From Roseibium aquae (lineage in GTDB: Bacteria > Pseudomonadota > Alphaproteobacteria > Rhizobiales > Stappiaceae), in the NCBI RefSeq assembly GCF_008711285.1, contig NZ_VXDC01000003.1, positions 62,001 to 126,000 of the forward strand: a stretch of DNA of 64,000 bases, given 5' to 3'. Below the pieces are notes generated by a model. That model did not search any database. It was given only the letters and a program-made list of their open reading frames with translations, and was not told where the DNA came from. Shown one piece after another: positions 9,369 through 18,431 of the stretch. The number at the start of each line of letters is the position of its first letter. Position 1 is the stretch's first letter. Both the position numbers and the translations under genes were made by a program.

Positions 9369-11252
9369 ATGTTACAGATCACTGACCTTACCTACCGCAT
9401 CGGCGACCGCCTTTTGATCGACAAGGCGAGCGTGACGCTGCCCGCACGCATGAAGACCGGCCTTGTCGGCAAGAACGGCGCGGGCAAGTCCACCTTGTTC
9501 AAGCTGATCACGGGAGACGCCTCGTCCGAGACCGGCCATATCCTGATCCCGAAAAAAGCGCGGATCGGCCAGGTGGCCCAGGAAGCGCCGGGCAATGAGA
9601 TCAGCCTGATCGACACGGTTCTGGCCGCCGACACCGAACGGGCGCGCCTGCTGGCGGCGGCGGAAACGGAAACCGATCCCGAAAGAATCGCGGACATCCA
9701 CACAAGGCTGGTGGATATCGATGCCCACTCGGCCGAAGCGCGGGCCGGCGCAATCCTCTCAGGCCTCGGGTTTTCACCGGAAGCGCAGCGGCGCCCCTGC
9801 TCCGCCTTTTCCGGCGGCTGGCGGATGCGGGTCGCGCTCGCGGCGGTGCTGTTTTCCGAGCCGGATCTGTTGCTGCTCGACGAGCCGACCAACTATCTCG
9901 ACCTGGAAGGCACGCTCTGGCTGGAAAACTACGTCGCGCGCTATCCCCATCAGGTGCTGCTGATCTCCCACGACCGGGACCTTTTGAACAAGGCGGTCGA
10001 CAGCATCGTCCATCTGGAGCACGGCAAGCTGACCTTCTACACCGGCGGCTATGACAGCTTCGACCGGCAGCGGCGCGAGACGATGCTCTTGCAGGCCAAG
10101 GCGAAGGAGAAGCAGGACGCGCAGCGCAAGCACATGCAGGCGTTCGTTGACCGGTTCCGCTACAAGGCCTCCAAGGCCCGCCAGGCCCAGGCCCGCATCA
10201 AGATGCTGGAGAAGATGCAGCCAATCGCCGCCCTGACGGACGAAAGCAGCTATCCGATCCATTTTCCCAATCCCGACGGAAAGCTGTCGCCCCCCATCAT
10301 CAAGATGGACCGGGTCTCAACCGGTTATGACGGCAAGCCCATTCTCAAAAACATCACGCTCAACATCGATGACGACGACCGCATCGCCCTGCTCGGCGCG
10401 AACGGCAACGGCAAGTCGACCTTCGCGAAACTGATCTCGGACCGTCTGGCCAAAATGGATGGTGAGATCGTCAAGGCGTCCAAACTCAAGATCGCGTTCT
10501 TCGCCCAGCACCAGCTGGACGAGCTGCGCCCGGCGGAAAACGCGGTGGAGCATGTGCGCAGCTTGATGCCCGATGCGCCGGAGGCCAAGGTGCGGGCGCG
10601 GGTCGCGCGGTTCGGCCTTCCCACCAACCGGATGGACACGCCCGCCAAGGACCTTTCGGGGGGCGAGAAGGCCCGGCTGCTGCTCGGCCTCGCCACCTTC
10701 GAAGGGCCAAACCTGCTGATCCTCGACGAGCCGACCAACCACCTCGACATCGACAGCCGGGAAGCGTTGGTTCTGGCACTCAACGAGTTCGAGGGCGCAG
10801 TGATCCTGATCTCGCACGACCGTCATCTGGTCGAAGCCTGCGCCGACCGGTTGTGGCTGGTCGCGGAAGGCGGGGTCAAACCCTTCGACGGCGATATGGA
10901 AGATTACCGCCGCCTGATCCTGCAAGGTCCGGAGGCGGCGGAAAAGGCGCGCCAGAAAATCGAGGACCAGGCCGAGAAGGCCAAGGGCCAGGACAAGCGG
11001 CGTGAAGCGGCGCAAAAGCGGAGTCAATTGAAGCCCTTGCGCTCCCGTATTGATGCGGCGGAGAAAGAAATGGCCCGGCTTCAAGAGAAGATTCAAAAAC
11101 TGGACGAAGCCCTCTCAGATCCAACGTTTTTTCAATATGAACCCGAACGCGCGGCGAAATTCGCCAAGGAACGGGCCTATTGCGAGAAAAAGCTGATCAA
11201 GACGGAAGAAGAGTGGCTGGAACTGTCCGCGGAGTTTGAAGAGGCGAGTTGA
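9369..11252 (+). CDS. ABC-F family ATPase (ribosome-associated type)
   Basis: 627 residues with two ABC ATPase domains and no membrane segments, as in the Uup/EttA/YheS group that acts on translating ribosomes. Domain 1: Walker A GKNGAGKST, signature SGGWRMRVALA, Walker B LLLLDEPTNYLD. The linker (about 240-300) is rich in Lys, Arg and Gln. Domain 2: GANGNGKST, LSGGEKARLLLG, LLILDEPTNHLD. The last 100 residues are a charged coiled coil, as in Uup, which can also bind DNA. The ATG at 9369 opens directly with MLQITDLTYRIGD, the family start; the frame is open further upstream. Confidence 0.92.
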   Translation: MLQITDLTYRIGDRLLIDKASVTLPARMKTGLVGKNGAGKSTLFKLITGDASSETGHILIPKKARIGQVAQEAPGNEISLIDTVLAADTERARLLAAAETETDPERIADIHTRLVDIDAHSAEARAGAILSGLGFSPEAQRRPCSAFSGGWRMRVALAAVLFSEPDLLLLDEPTNYLDLEGTLWLENYVARYPHQVLLISHDRDLLNKAVDSIVHLEHGKLTFYTGGYDSFDRQRRETMLLQAKAKEKQDAQRKHMQAFVDRFRYKASKARQAQARIKMLEKMQPIAALTDESSYPIHFPNPDGKLSPPIIKMDRVSTGYDGKPILKNITLNIDDDDRIALLGANGNGKSTFAKLISDRLAKMDGEIVKASKLKIAFFAQHQLDELRPAENAVEHVRSLMPDAPEAKVRARVARFGLPTNRMDTPAKDLSGGEKARLLLGLATFEGPNLLILDEPTNHLDIDSREALVLALNEFEGAVILISHDRHLVEACADRLWLVAEGGVKPFDGDMEDYRRLILQGPEAAEKARQKIEDQAEKAKGQDKRREAAQKRSQLKPLRSRIDAAEKEMARLQEKIQKLDEALSDPTFFQYEPERAAKFAKERAYCEKKLIKTEEEWLELSAEFEEAS

Positions 11253-11295
11253 GCCGGTTGAAAGACCGCCGCCATGGCGGGATCCTGGCGCGGCG

Positions 11296-11313
11296 GGCGG
11301 TTATATAACCGCC
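11296..11313. repeat. 18-bp perfect palindrome over a stop codon
   Basis: GGCGGTTATATAACCGCC is its own reverse complement and contains the TAA stop of the fibre-like gene on the minus strand. It lies between two convergent genes and has no U-tract. Confidence 0.7.
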
Positions 11314-12296
11314 TTCAGTTCCGTGATCTCGGCGTCCATGGTGTTCATTTTCGACACGATCCCCTCTGCGCACATGGTCAGCCCGGCCGTCTCGTTGCGA
11401 AGTTCGGAGGTTTGCGTGTTCAGCGCATTCACCTCCGACTTCAGGCTCCGGATTGTGGATTTCAAGGCTTCGCTTGAGGTCTGGATCCCGCGCACATTGC
11501 AGTAGACGTTTTTCAGGTCGATGCTGCTTGCGGTATAGGACACGCTGACGCCGGTGATCGACAGGTTGAGAACCGGCTTCACGGTGGCGGACGGGCCAAC
11601 CGTCAAGGTGAAGTCAGCATCGCCGTTGACCGTGCTTTTGGCGCCGAAGAAGAAGTTGCTCGAGGTCCCGGTGGTGAAGGTGTTCTCCGTCTGGCTGACC
11701 TTGTACTCGTGGCCGTCGATCTCCTTGTAATGGCCTTTGGAGTATTCGTAGATCATCCCGGTCGCGCCGCCGCTCGTGCTCGTGCCGGCGCGCAAGGTGA
11801 TGTCCTTGTTCGTCCCGCTCTCAATCGCCACGTCGCCGGCGGACGCCTTCACATTGATGTTCCCGGTGCCGGACGTGATCGAGATGTCCCCGGAAACGGT
11901 TACTGTGTAGGTGTCGTCAATCACCAGCTTGTAGGTGCCCCGTGTGCGGCGGTGATAGTCGGCCGTGTCGGTGTACATCTTTTCGCGGGTCTTGATCAGG
12001 AAGCGGCCGTCGCAGGCCAGCAATATGCCTTTCTGATACCGGTCCTCGCCGGACGCCAGCTCGGTGGAACGCTTGCCCGCCTGCCCCGCGTCCTCGATAT
12101 GCTGTTGCGGATAGTATTCGTCGTCATAGCCATCGCGCCGGACGACTTCCTCCACATCGCTGTACTCGCCCAAGCGCAAGATCGCGCCGAGCTCGTCCAC
12201 CTCCGCGTCGACATCGACATTATAGGGAACGAAGAACAGGACATTCGGCCGGTCGTAGAGATCGCTCGCACTGGAGTTGTCCTGATCATTCGCCAT
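11301..12296 (-). CDS. Orphan fibre-like protein: beta repeats plus C-terminal coiled coil
   Basis: 331 residues, no signal peptide, family not recognised. Residues 1-115 are acidic and rich in Tyr and Asp. Residues 130-172 alternate short beta strands with Gly/Ser/Thr turns (SGDISITSGTGNINV, AGDVAIESG), like the needle repeats of VgrG/gp5-type spikes. Residues 173-265 are also rich in Thr, Ser and Val. Residues 278-331 form an unbroken heptad series (L278, I282, L285, V289, L292 through I324, L327, I331), typical of a trimeric coiled coil. No phage or secretion gene is near. The ATG at 12296 gives the clean N-terminus. Confidence 0.7.
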   Translation of the reverse strand: MANDQDNSSASDLYDRPNVLFFVPYNVDVDAEVDELGAILRLGEYSDVEEVVRRDGYDDEYYPQQHIEDAGQAGKRSTELASGEDRYQKGILLACDGRFLIKTREKMYTDTADYHRRTRGTYKLVIDDTYTVTVSGDISITSGTGNINVKASAGDVAIESGTNKDITLRAGTSTSGGATGMIYEYSKGHYKEIDGHEYKVSQTENTFTTGTSSNFFFGAKSTVNGDADFTLTVGPSATVKPVLNLSITGVSVSYTASSIDLKNVYCNVRGIQTSSEALKSTIRSLKSEVNALNTQTSELRNETAGLTMCAEGIVSKMNTMDAEITELKAVI

Positions 12297-12373
12297 GGGG
12301 GCCGCCCCTTTTCCCGAAAAATCCGTTGTCCTGATCCGGTCTACCGCAAACAACCTACCAGACTATGACCGCA

Positions 12374-12706
12374 TCAGTCCTCAGGGGTGGCAATCGGACC
12401 GCCCTGCTTGACCCAATCGACAAACCCATCCTTCAGATGGGCCGCCTCGAAGCCCATGTCGTTCAGGGCCGCAACGGTCAGCGCTGAGCGCCAGCCGGAG
12501 GCGCAGTGAAAGATGAAGCGTCTGTCCTCGCCAAAGACCTCCTTGAAATAGGGGCTTTCCGGATCGATCCAGAATTCGGCCATTCCGCGCGGGCAATGGA
12601 AGCCGCCGGGGATGAACCCGGAGCGTTGGCGTTCGCGCACATCGCGCAAATCGACGAACAGAACGTCCGGATCGTTTGCCAGCGCAATGGCGTCCACCGT
12701 CTCCAC
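12374..12706 (-). CDS. Single-domain rhodanese protein, 5' end interrupted
   Basis: Rhodanese-fold sulfurtransferase. The active-site loop HCASGWRS keeps the catalytic Cys and Arg (C-x-x-G-x-R), after VLFVDLRDVRERQRSG. The open frame allows only a GTG at 12706 (or 12697), which would remove the first helix. A better start exists: ATG at 12772, preceded by GGAGAAG and in the same frame, but it meets TAA at codon 6 (12755-12757). The codons between that stop and 12706 read as rhodanese-like sequence (SASDLVAAARARIKEV). So either the gene carries a nonsense mutation or translation restarts downstream. It follows the methyltransferase gene on the minus strand. Confidence 0.75.
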   Translation of the reverse strand: METVDAIALANDPDVLFVDLRDVRERQRSGFIPGGFHCPRGMAEFWIDPESPYFKEVFGEDRRFIFHCASGWRSALTVAALNDMGFEAAHLKDGFVDWVKQGGPIATPED

Positions 12707-12788
12707 TTCCTTGATCCGCGCTCGGGCTGCGGCGACCAGATCGCTTGCGGAGACTTAAAGTTTTTTGACCATGAGACTTCTCCAGGGG

Positions 12789-13499
12789 TCACGCCGGCCG
12801 TTCGAACACGGCAAGAACATGCGCGATCGTGCGGCCCGGCCGCTCGACCGCAATCTCTGTTTCGTTTGTCAGAACCAGCCCGAACTCTTCAAACATTCTC
12901 CATTCGGAGGGCATGACCGGCCAGGGCGGCCCCTCGGCGCTGGCCCCTTCCGGCCGGCTCCGGTTGAAGAAGATCAAACGCCCTCCCGGGGCGACAAGGG
13001 CCGCGATTGCGGGAACGGACCGCTGCCGCAGGTCGCCATCAAGGGCCTGGACCGTGTAACTTTCATGCACCAGATCGAACGCGCCCGACCATTCGCTCGG
13101 CGGCGCAAAGAGATCCGCGACGCGGTAGTGAACCGGGCTTTGCGGAAAGCGGCGTTTCGCCCAGGCAATCGCATCGGGAGAAAGATCGAAAGCGGTTGTC
13201 TCGTAGCCGGCCTGAGCCAGCGCCTGCGCGTTGTCGCCCAACCCGCAGCCGATATCGATTGCCCGGCGCCCGTTACCGGGGTTCTGGCCCAGCCAATCGA
13301 GCAGGGCAACCTTGGGCGCAAGATCGGCCCAGGGGATGGCAGCGGGATCGCCCCCGGCCTCCCTGTAAACCGCATGGAACCAGGCCAGCCGGTCTTCCGC
13401 CGCCCCTCCGACGGCTCCCGTCAGCGCGTCGATCCTCTGCCGGGCCTCGTCACGCCGTGCCATGAATTCGGGATCCTCATGAACCTTTTGATCACTCAC
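12789..13499 (-). CDS. Class I SAM-dependent methyltransferase
   Basis: 236 residues. The AdoMet motif I is AIDIGCGLGDNA in the first third, followed by an acidic motif (TTAFDLSPDAIAWAK) and the PGGRLIFFNRSRP strand. The substrate cannot be told. The start is taken as GTG at 13499, which overlaps the holC stop by four bases (GTGA) and so suggests translational coupling; an ATG 12 codons later is the alternative. Part of the minus-strand run pepA-holC-methyltransferase-rhodanese. Confidence 0.85.
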   Translation of the reverse strand: MSDQKVHEDPEFMARRDEARQRIDALTGAVGGAAEDRLAWFHAVYREAGGDPAAIPWADLAPKVALLDWLGQNPGNGRRAIDIGCGLGDNAQALAQAGYETTAFDLSPDAIAWAKRRFPQSPVHYRVADLFAPPSEWSGAFDLVHESYTVQALDGDLRQRSVPAIAALVAPGGRLIFFNRSRPEGASAEGPPWPVMPSEWRMFEEFGLVLTNETEIAVERPGRTIAHVLAVFERPA

Positions 13500-13948
13500 G
13501 CCTTCCGCTCCCATCCGCCAGCTGGCGTCTGCTGCCAGTAGGTCAGGTCGAACCCGCCCGCCTTGGCGTCTTTCCAATGCCCCCGCGCCTCGGCCACAGC
13601 CTCCTGGTCCCGGCCATCGAACATGAAAATCACCCGTTCGTAGGAAGCCAGCGCCGGCGGCGCGGCCCCGTCCACAAGGAAGCGGACATGCGCGGCGTTC
13701 GGATTGTCCTGTTCCGCGGTCAGATAGACCGGTTGAAGCTCTGCAAGGCCATCTTGCTTGGTGCCATGCGGCAGAAAACTGTCATCCGCGAACGTCCACA
13801 GATGGGCATCCAGCGCTTGACATCGTTCGGCGCTGCCGGTCTGCACCACCACGCGCCAATCCCGCGCGAGGCACTTCAGCAGCAGTTGCGGCAGGGCCTC
13901 TTCGAGCGGTTTGTGCGTCAGATGATAGAACAAGACCTCGGTCGGCAT
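13496..13948 (-). CDS. holC: DNA polymerase III subunit chi
   Basis: 150 residues. In the family, HolC joins HolD and links the clamp loader to single-strand-binding protein. Typical features: N-terminal EVLFYHLTHKPLEEALPQLL, then the VVVQTGSAERCQALDAHLW block, FLPHG, and a C-terminal FMFDGRDQEAVAEAR-W-x-x-K helix. The ATG at 13948 fits the family N-terminus. pepA lies upstream on the same strand, the pairing also seen in E. coli, but about 470 bases of gap separate them here. Confidence 0.9.
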   Translation of the reverse strand: MPTEVLFYHLTHKPLEEALPQLLLKCLARDWRVVVQTGSAERCQALDAHLWTFADDSFLPHGTKQDGLAELQPVYLTAEQDNPNAAHVRFLVDGAAPPALASYERVIFMFDGRDQEAVAEARGHWKDAKAGGFDLTYWQQTPAGGWERKA

Positions 13949-14158
13949 GTCGTTCGTGTTCCGGTTCGTTGCATCGTTCAGACAGGTGGTGCGGGGATGC
14001 AACACCGTCGCAGATTGCTCCGGCCCTGCCTACTCCGCGATGGACTTGCACGTCGAGTCGTATCATTAACCCTTCGCAAATATTGGCGGGGTAATCCTGC
14101 CTCGGGGTTGTGGCAAGCCGCGCTCGGCGCGGGCACGAAAGCCGATTTGGGGGATTGT

Positions 14159-14284
14159 ATGCTTGCGCGTGTGGTTATGTTTTTCGCCCTTGTCACCATG
14201 ATGGCCGGCGCCACGGCCGGCATGGGGCTCGTCGTCGCAGAACCGGACGCGGCGTGCCAGACGCAAACCTACAAGACCTGCTAA
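14159..14284 (+). CDS. 41-residue membrane or exported peptide
   Basis: Encodes a short protein with a hydrophobic N-terminus (MLARVVMFFALVTMMAGATAG) and a small polar tail with two cysteines (Cys33 and a C-terminal Cys41). GGGGGA lies 5 bases before the ATG. It runs opposite to its neighbours, in the gap between holC and pepA, and an intrinsic terminator oriented for it lies about 95 bases downstream. The upstream A/T-rich stretch (14058-14090) may hold its promoter. Family and function unknown. Confidence 0.55.
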   Translation: MLARVVMFFALVTMMAGATAGMGLVVAEPDAACQTQTYKTC

Positions 14285-14378
14285 GGCAAGTCCCGGTCAG
14301 TTTGATACCGAAGCGATCGAATGTTGTCTGGAGACGTTCGATCTTGAGAAACCCGGTCCCGGCCATGGCGACCGGTGC

Positions 14379-14413
14379 GGCCCGCCCCTTTTTGGGAAGC
14401 GGGCCTTTTGATT
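14379..14413 (+). terminator. Intrinsic terminator, plus strand
   Basis: GGCCCGC (14379-14385) pairs with GCGGGCC (14399-14405), extended by an inner CCC/GGG, and is followed by TTTTGATTT. No T-run follows on the minus strand, so it serves the 41-residue gene's transcript and not pepA. Confidence 0.75.
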
Positions 14414-14416
14414 TCG

Positions 14417-15919
14417 TCAAGCTTCATGGTTGTCCTTGACGTAGCGGTCCAGCAACCGCACGCCATAGCCGGATGCCCAGCCTTGGCAGATTTCGGTTTT
14501 CGGTGCGCCAAACGCGGTCCCGGCAATGTCGAGATGCGCCCAGACGGTTTCCTCCTTGACGAAGCGCTGCAGGAATTGCGCAGCGGTGATCGAGCCGGCC
14601 CACCGGCCGCCGGTGTTCTTGACGTCGGCATTCGGCGTATCGATCAGCTTGTCATAGTCCTTGGACAGCGGCATGCGCCAGACCGCTTCGCCGGTGGCCG
14701 CACCCGCCGCTGTTAGCTGCGCGGCAAGATCATCGTTGTTGGCGTAAAGGCCGGCATGGTGATTGCCGAGCGCCACGATGACCGCGCCGGTTAGCGTCGC
14801 CAGATCAATGACAACCGACGGCTTGTAGGTCTCTTGGGTGTACCAAAGCGCATCGGCCAGAACGAGCCGCCCCTCGGCGTCGGTATTCAGGATTTCAATC
14901 GTCGTCCCGGACATGGCCGTCACGATGTCGCCCGGACGCTGCGCATTGCCGTCCGGCATGTTCTCGACCAGGCCAATCACGCCGACCGCATTGATTTTCG
15001 CCCTGCGCCCCGCCAGCGCGTTCATCAGGCCAACGACGGTCGCGGCCCCGCCCATGTCGCCCTTCATTTCTTCCATGCCTGCTGCCGGCTTAATGGAGAT
15101 GCCCCCGGTATCGAAGGTCACTCCCTTGCCCACAAAGGCCAGCGGCTTGGCGTTTTTCTTGCCGCCATTCCACCGCATGACCGCCAGCCTGGGCGGGCGC
15201 ACCGAACCCTGGGCCACCCCGACGAGCGCATCCATCTTGAGCCTCTTGAGCTCTTTTTCGCCCAGGATTTCCACTTCAACGCCAAGCGCCTCGAGATCTC
15301 TTGCCTTTTCCGCGAATTCGACAGGTCCAAGAATATTTGACGGTTCATTGACAAGATCGCGGGCCAGCAAAACACCGTCGGCGACCGCCGCGCCGGCCTC
15401 CCATGCCGACTTGGCCGCTTTCGGTTCCGCCGTAAGCACAGAGATTTTCAACCCCTTGGCTGTCTTGTCGTCGTCTTTTTTGGATTTGTAGGCGTCGAAT
15501 GTGTATCCTCGCAGCGTCATGCCCATGGCGAAATGAGCGGCCGTTTCAGCGTCCGGCCCATGGCCGTCGGGCATTTCCAGGATCACCGACACATCCTTGC
15601 CGCCCGCGGCTTTCAAGGCACCGTACACCGTGCCGCCGAGGTTGACCCAATCCTGTTCGCCAAGGTCCGCGGTCTTTCCCAGACCGACAACGATCAGCCG
15701 GTCGATGCTCAGACCGGCCGGAGCAATCAGATCGAGGCTCGTTCCCTTTCCGCCCTTGAACTCCGCGATACCGGCCGCGCGCGCCAAAATGTCCCCAGCG
15801 CCCTCCAGCATTGCGCTCAGCACAGGTCCGCCGGCCAGGTCCTCATCGACAAAGGCAACGGCAACGCCGGCCTTCGGCGCTGCCAGCTTGGCGAATGTCA
15901 ATTTCGCAATTTTTGTCAT
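14417..15919 (-). CDS. pepA: Leucyl aminopeptidase (cytosol aminopeptidase)
   Basis: M17 family metallopeptidase, 500 residues, cutting N-terminal residues from peptides with two metal ions. The signature [14 protein letters not shown] is present, as are the metal-binding [14 protein letters not shown] and the [12 protein letters not shown] stretch. The ATG at 15919 follows AGGAAAG. Some family members also bind DNA (PepA/XerA in E. coli); nothing here speaks for or against that. Divergent from lptF across 229 bases. Confidence 0.96.
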   Translation of the reverse strand: MTKIAKLTFAKLAAPKAGVAVAFVDEDLAGGPVLSAMLEGAGDILARAAGIAEFKGGKGTSLDLIAPAGLSIDRLIVVGLGKTADLGEQDWVNLGGTVYGALKAAGGKDVSVILEMPDGHGPDAETAAHFAMGMTLRGYTFDAYKSKKDDDKTAKGLKISVLTAEPKAAKSAWEAGAAVADGVLLARDLVNEPSNILGPVEFAEKARDLEALGVEVEILGEKELKRLKMDALVGVAQGSVRPPRLAVMRWNGGKKNAKPLAFVGKGVTFDTGGISIKPAAGMEEMKGDMGGAATVVGLMNALAGRRAKINAVGVIGLVENMPDGNAQRPGDIVTAMSGTTIEILNTDAEGRLVLADALWYTQETYKPSVVIDLATLTGAVIVALGNHHAGLYANNDDLAAQLTAAGAATGEAVWRMPLSKDYDKLIDTPNADVKNTGGRWAGSITAAQFLQRFVKEETVWAHLDIAGTAFGAPKTEICQGWASGYGVRLLDRYVKDNHEA

Positions 15920-16148
15920 TTTACTTTCCTGTTCAAAACAAAGCGTCTGCACGGGCCGGCCGCAGATAATGACCGCCGTTCAAGGCCAGTAACCCCATCG
16001 CCCAACATGGACCGCCTGTGGCAGGTCGGCAAGGACTGCAAAAATAAACACAAGTTAACCAATCCTGTTCAGAAGCCATTCACCAAAATCCGTGCTATGT
16101 GCAACCAAGACCACGTGAATGAGCTTGGAGACGGCGGCGCTCGGCGGC

Positions 16149-17336
16149 ATGAACATCCTTGAACGATACATATTCAAGCGCTCCGCCGTTGCGTTCCTGA
16201 TGACCCTGGCCGCAATGACCGGCGTCGTTTGGGCGACCCAGGCGCTGCGGCAATTGGATCTCGTCACCTCCAAGGGTCAGACGATCGTGCAGTTCATCGG
16301 CATCACCATGCTGGCCCTGCCTTTTCTATTGGTGATCGTTGCACCCTTCGCGCTCATGATCGCCCTGATCCTTGTCCTCAACGCCTTGTCCGGCGACAGC
16401 GAACTGATCGTGATCGACGCAACAGGCGGATCAAGGTTTCTGGTTTTGAAACCGATCCTGATGTTCGCCACCGTCATCCTGGCGTTCAGCGCGACCATGT
16501 CGCTCTACGCCGCCCCGCTCGGGCTGGGCCAGTTGCGCGAGGAAATCACCCGGGTTCGAGCAGATCTTGTGGCCAACATCGTCCAGCCCGGACGCTTCAT
16601 CACGGTCGAGGACGGACTGACATTCCATATCAGAAACCGGTCCGGCAACGGGACGCTGGATGGCTTGTTGCTGCATGACACGCGCGATCCGGAAACCGCC
16701 TTCACCTACCAGGCGGACCAGGGAAACATCGTGGAGACCTTCGACCGGACATTGCTGGTGATGCAAAACGGCACGATCCAGCGGAAGCCGAAGGGGCGGA
16801 ACGACATCTCCATCGTCCGCTTTCAGTCTTATGCGTTCGACCTTTCCAACCTTATTCCCGAAGCCTCCGAGCCGACCTACAAGGCGAGCGAGCGGTCAAC
16901 ATTGGCGCTTCTCAATCCCGCGCCCGGCGACGAATACGCCGCGCGGTATCCGGATCGTTTGCGGGACGAACTGCACCAGCGTTTCAGCCAGCCACTCTAC
17001 TGCCTGGCGTTCGCGCTGATCGTTTTTGCGTTTCTTGGCAAGGCCAGAACCACCCGCCAAGGCCGCGGGTTCGCCGTGCTCGGCGCCATCATCGCCTGCA
17101 TTGCCCTGCGCACGGCAGGTTTCGGCATCACGGCAATCGCGGGCGGCACCCTTGGCTGGCTTGTGTTCCTCTATATTGTGCCTCTGGCCGGGATGGGCAT
17201 CGCGATATGGTCGATCCTGAGTGACCACCGGGGCGCCACGCCGCGCTGGGTCGAGTCCATTCAACACTGGGCGTTCATGATCAATGAACGCCTGCTTTCC
17301 CGGTTCAACAGCCGCCGGACCGGGGGCGCCTCGTGA
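16149..17336 (+). CDS. lptF: LPS export ABC transporter permease LptF
   Basis: Inner-membrane half-permease of the LptB2FG complex that extracts lipopolysaccharide for transport. 395 residues: three membrane helices at the start, a large periplasmic beta-jellyroll domain, then three helices near the C-terminus (QPLYCLAFALIVFAFLGKAR is the family signature area). The ATG at 16149 gives the typical MNILERYIFKR opening; an ATG at 16119 would add 10 residues. Overlaps lptG by four bases. First gene of the lptF-lptG-lptD-surA-pdxA-rsmA run. Confidence 0.93.
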   Translation: MNILERYIFKRSAVAFLMTLAAMTGVVWATQALRQLDLVTSKGQTIVQFIGITMLALPFLLVIVAPFALMIALILVLNALSGDSELIVIDATGGSRFLVLKPILMFATVILAFSATMSLYAAPLGLGQLREEITRVRADLVANIVQPGRFITVEDGLTFHIRNRSGNGTLDGLLLHDTRDPETAFTYQADQGNIVETFDRTLLVMQNGTIQRKPKGRNDISIVRFQSYAFDLSNLIPEASEPTYKASERSTLALLNPAPGDEYAARYPDRLRDELHQRFSQPLYCLAFALIVFAFLGKARTTRQGRGFAVLGAIIACIALRTAGFGITAIAGGTLGWLVFLYIVPLAGMGIAIWSILSDHRGATPRWVESIQHWAFMINERLLSRFNSRRTGGAS

Positions 17337-18427
17337 TCCTCGGCCGGACCCTTGCCCTTTACTTCTCCGTACGCTTTCTGAAGGCGATCTGCGGTCTGTT
17401 TCTGCTGTCTGCCGTCTTGATCTTCCTATTCGATGTACTGGAACTGGTGCGTCGGGGCAGCGACCGTGAGGGTTTCTCGGTTTTGCGGGTCAGCCTGATT
17501 TCAGCCCTGCGCCTGCCATTGCTGCTGGAGCAGGTGCTTCCCTTCGCGGTCCTGTTCGGCTCGATCGCGGCCTTTGTGAGCCTGTCTCGCGCTTTGGAAC
17601 TTGTCGTCGCCCGGGCCAGCGGGGTTTCGGTTTGGCAGTTCACATTCCCCGCCATTCTGGTTGGGCTCGTGGTGGGGATCTTCTCGGTCACGGTCTACAA
17701 TCCCACCGCCGTTTGGCTGCAGAAGAAGTCCGATGAGGTGGCCAGCGGACTGTTCGGCTCCGAACAAACCTTCCTGCTTCAAACCACAAACAATGTCTGG
17801 GTGCGGCAGGACGGGTTGGACGGGGAATCGGTTCTTCTGGCTCAGCAACTTCTGGACAATGGCGCCCATCTGCTCGGCGTCACGATTTTTGCCTTCGATC
17901 CGGACGGAACGTTCCGGGAGCGGATCGAGGCCAGCGAAGCCCGGTTGGGACACGAGATCTGGCAGCTTTACGACGTGACGGTCTATACCACCGATCGCGA
18001 CCCGCAGACCTATGGACGCTACGAGATCAGCACGTTCCTGACGGCCACCGAAGTGCGGGAAAGTGTCGGCTCACCCGAATCGATTTCTTTCTGGAATCTC
18101 CCCCAGTTCATTGAACTGGCCCGCAACGCCGGCTTGCCCGCCTATCGATATACGCTGCAATATCAGACGCTTCTCGCCCGTCCACTGCTTCTGACAGCCA
18201 TGATTTTGATCGCGGCCGCGGTTTCCCTGAAGGTTTCCCGCTTTGGCGGATTGGGAAAGATGATTCTGGGTGGAATCCTTGCCGGCTTCGTGCTTTACGT
18301 TCTATCTGAGCTTGCCGAGGACTTCGGAGGGGCGGGGATCGTTCCTCCGCTGGTCGCCGCGTGGGCGCCTGGTATTTTTGGAGTACTTATGGGTTTGACC
18401 ATCCTGCTGCATCAGGAAGACGGGTGA
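17333..18427 (+). CDS. lptG: LPS export ABC transporter permease LptG
   Basis: Partner of LptF in LPS export. 364 residues with the same layout: three N-terminal helices, periplasmic domain, three C-terminal helices. The N-terminal segment LPFAVLFGSIAAFVSLSRALELVVARASG is the YjgP/YjgQ coupling region. It starts with GTG inside the lptF stop (GTGA), which points to translational coupling and equal subunit synthesis. lptD starts 4 bases after the stop. Confidence 0.93.
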   Translation: MILGRTLALYFSVRFLKAICGLFLLSAVLIFLFDVLELVRRGSDREGFSVLRVSLISALRLPLLLEQVLPFAVLFGSIAAFVSLSRALELVVARASGVSVWQFTFPAILVGLVVGIFSVTVYNPTAVWLQKKSDEVASGLFGSEQTFLLQTTNNVWVRQDGLDGESVLLAQQLLDNGAHLLGVTIFAFDPDGTFRERIEASEARLGHEIWQLYDVTVYTTDRDPQTYGRYEISTFLTATEVRESVGSPESISFWNLPQFIELARNAGLPAYRYTLQYQTLLARPLLLTAMILIAAAVSLKVSRFGGLGKMILGGILAGFVLYVLSELAEDFGGAGIVPPLVAAWAPGIFGVLMGLTILLHQEDG

Positions 18428-18431
18428 AACA

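Noticed and set aside
11301..12296. A prophage remnant around the fibre-like gene
   Set aside because: Neighbours are housekeeping genes, and no integrase, attachment repeat or other phage gene is seen.
12478..12792. A frameshift in the six-A run as the cause of the rhodanese interruption
   Set aside because: The upstream ATG and the rhodanese body are already in the same frame, so losing or gaining one A would put them out of frame.
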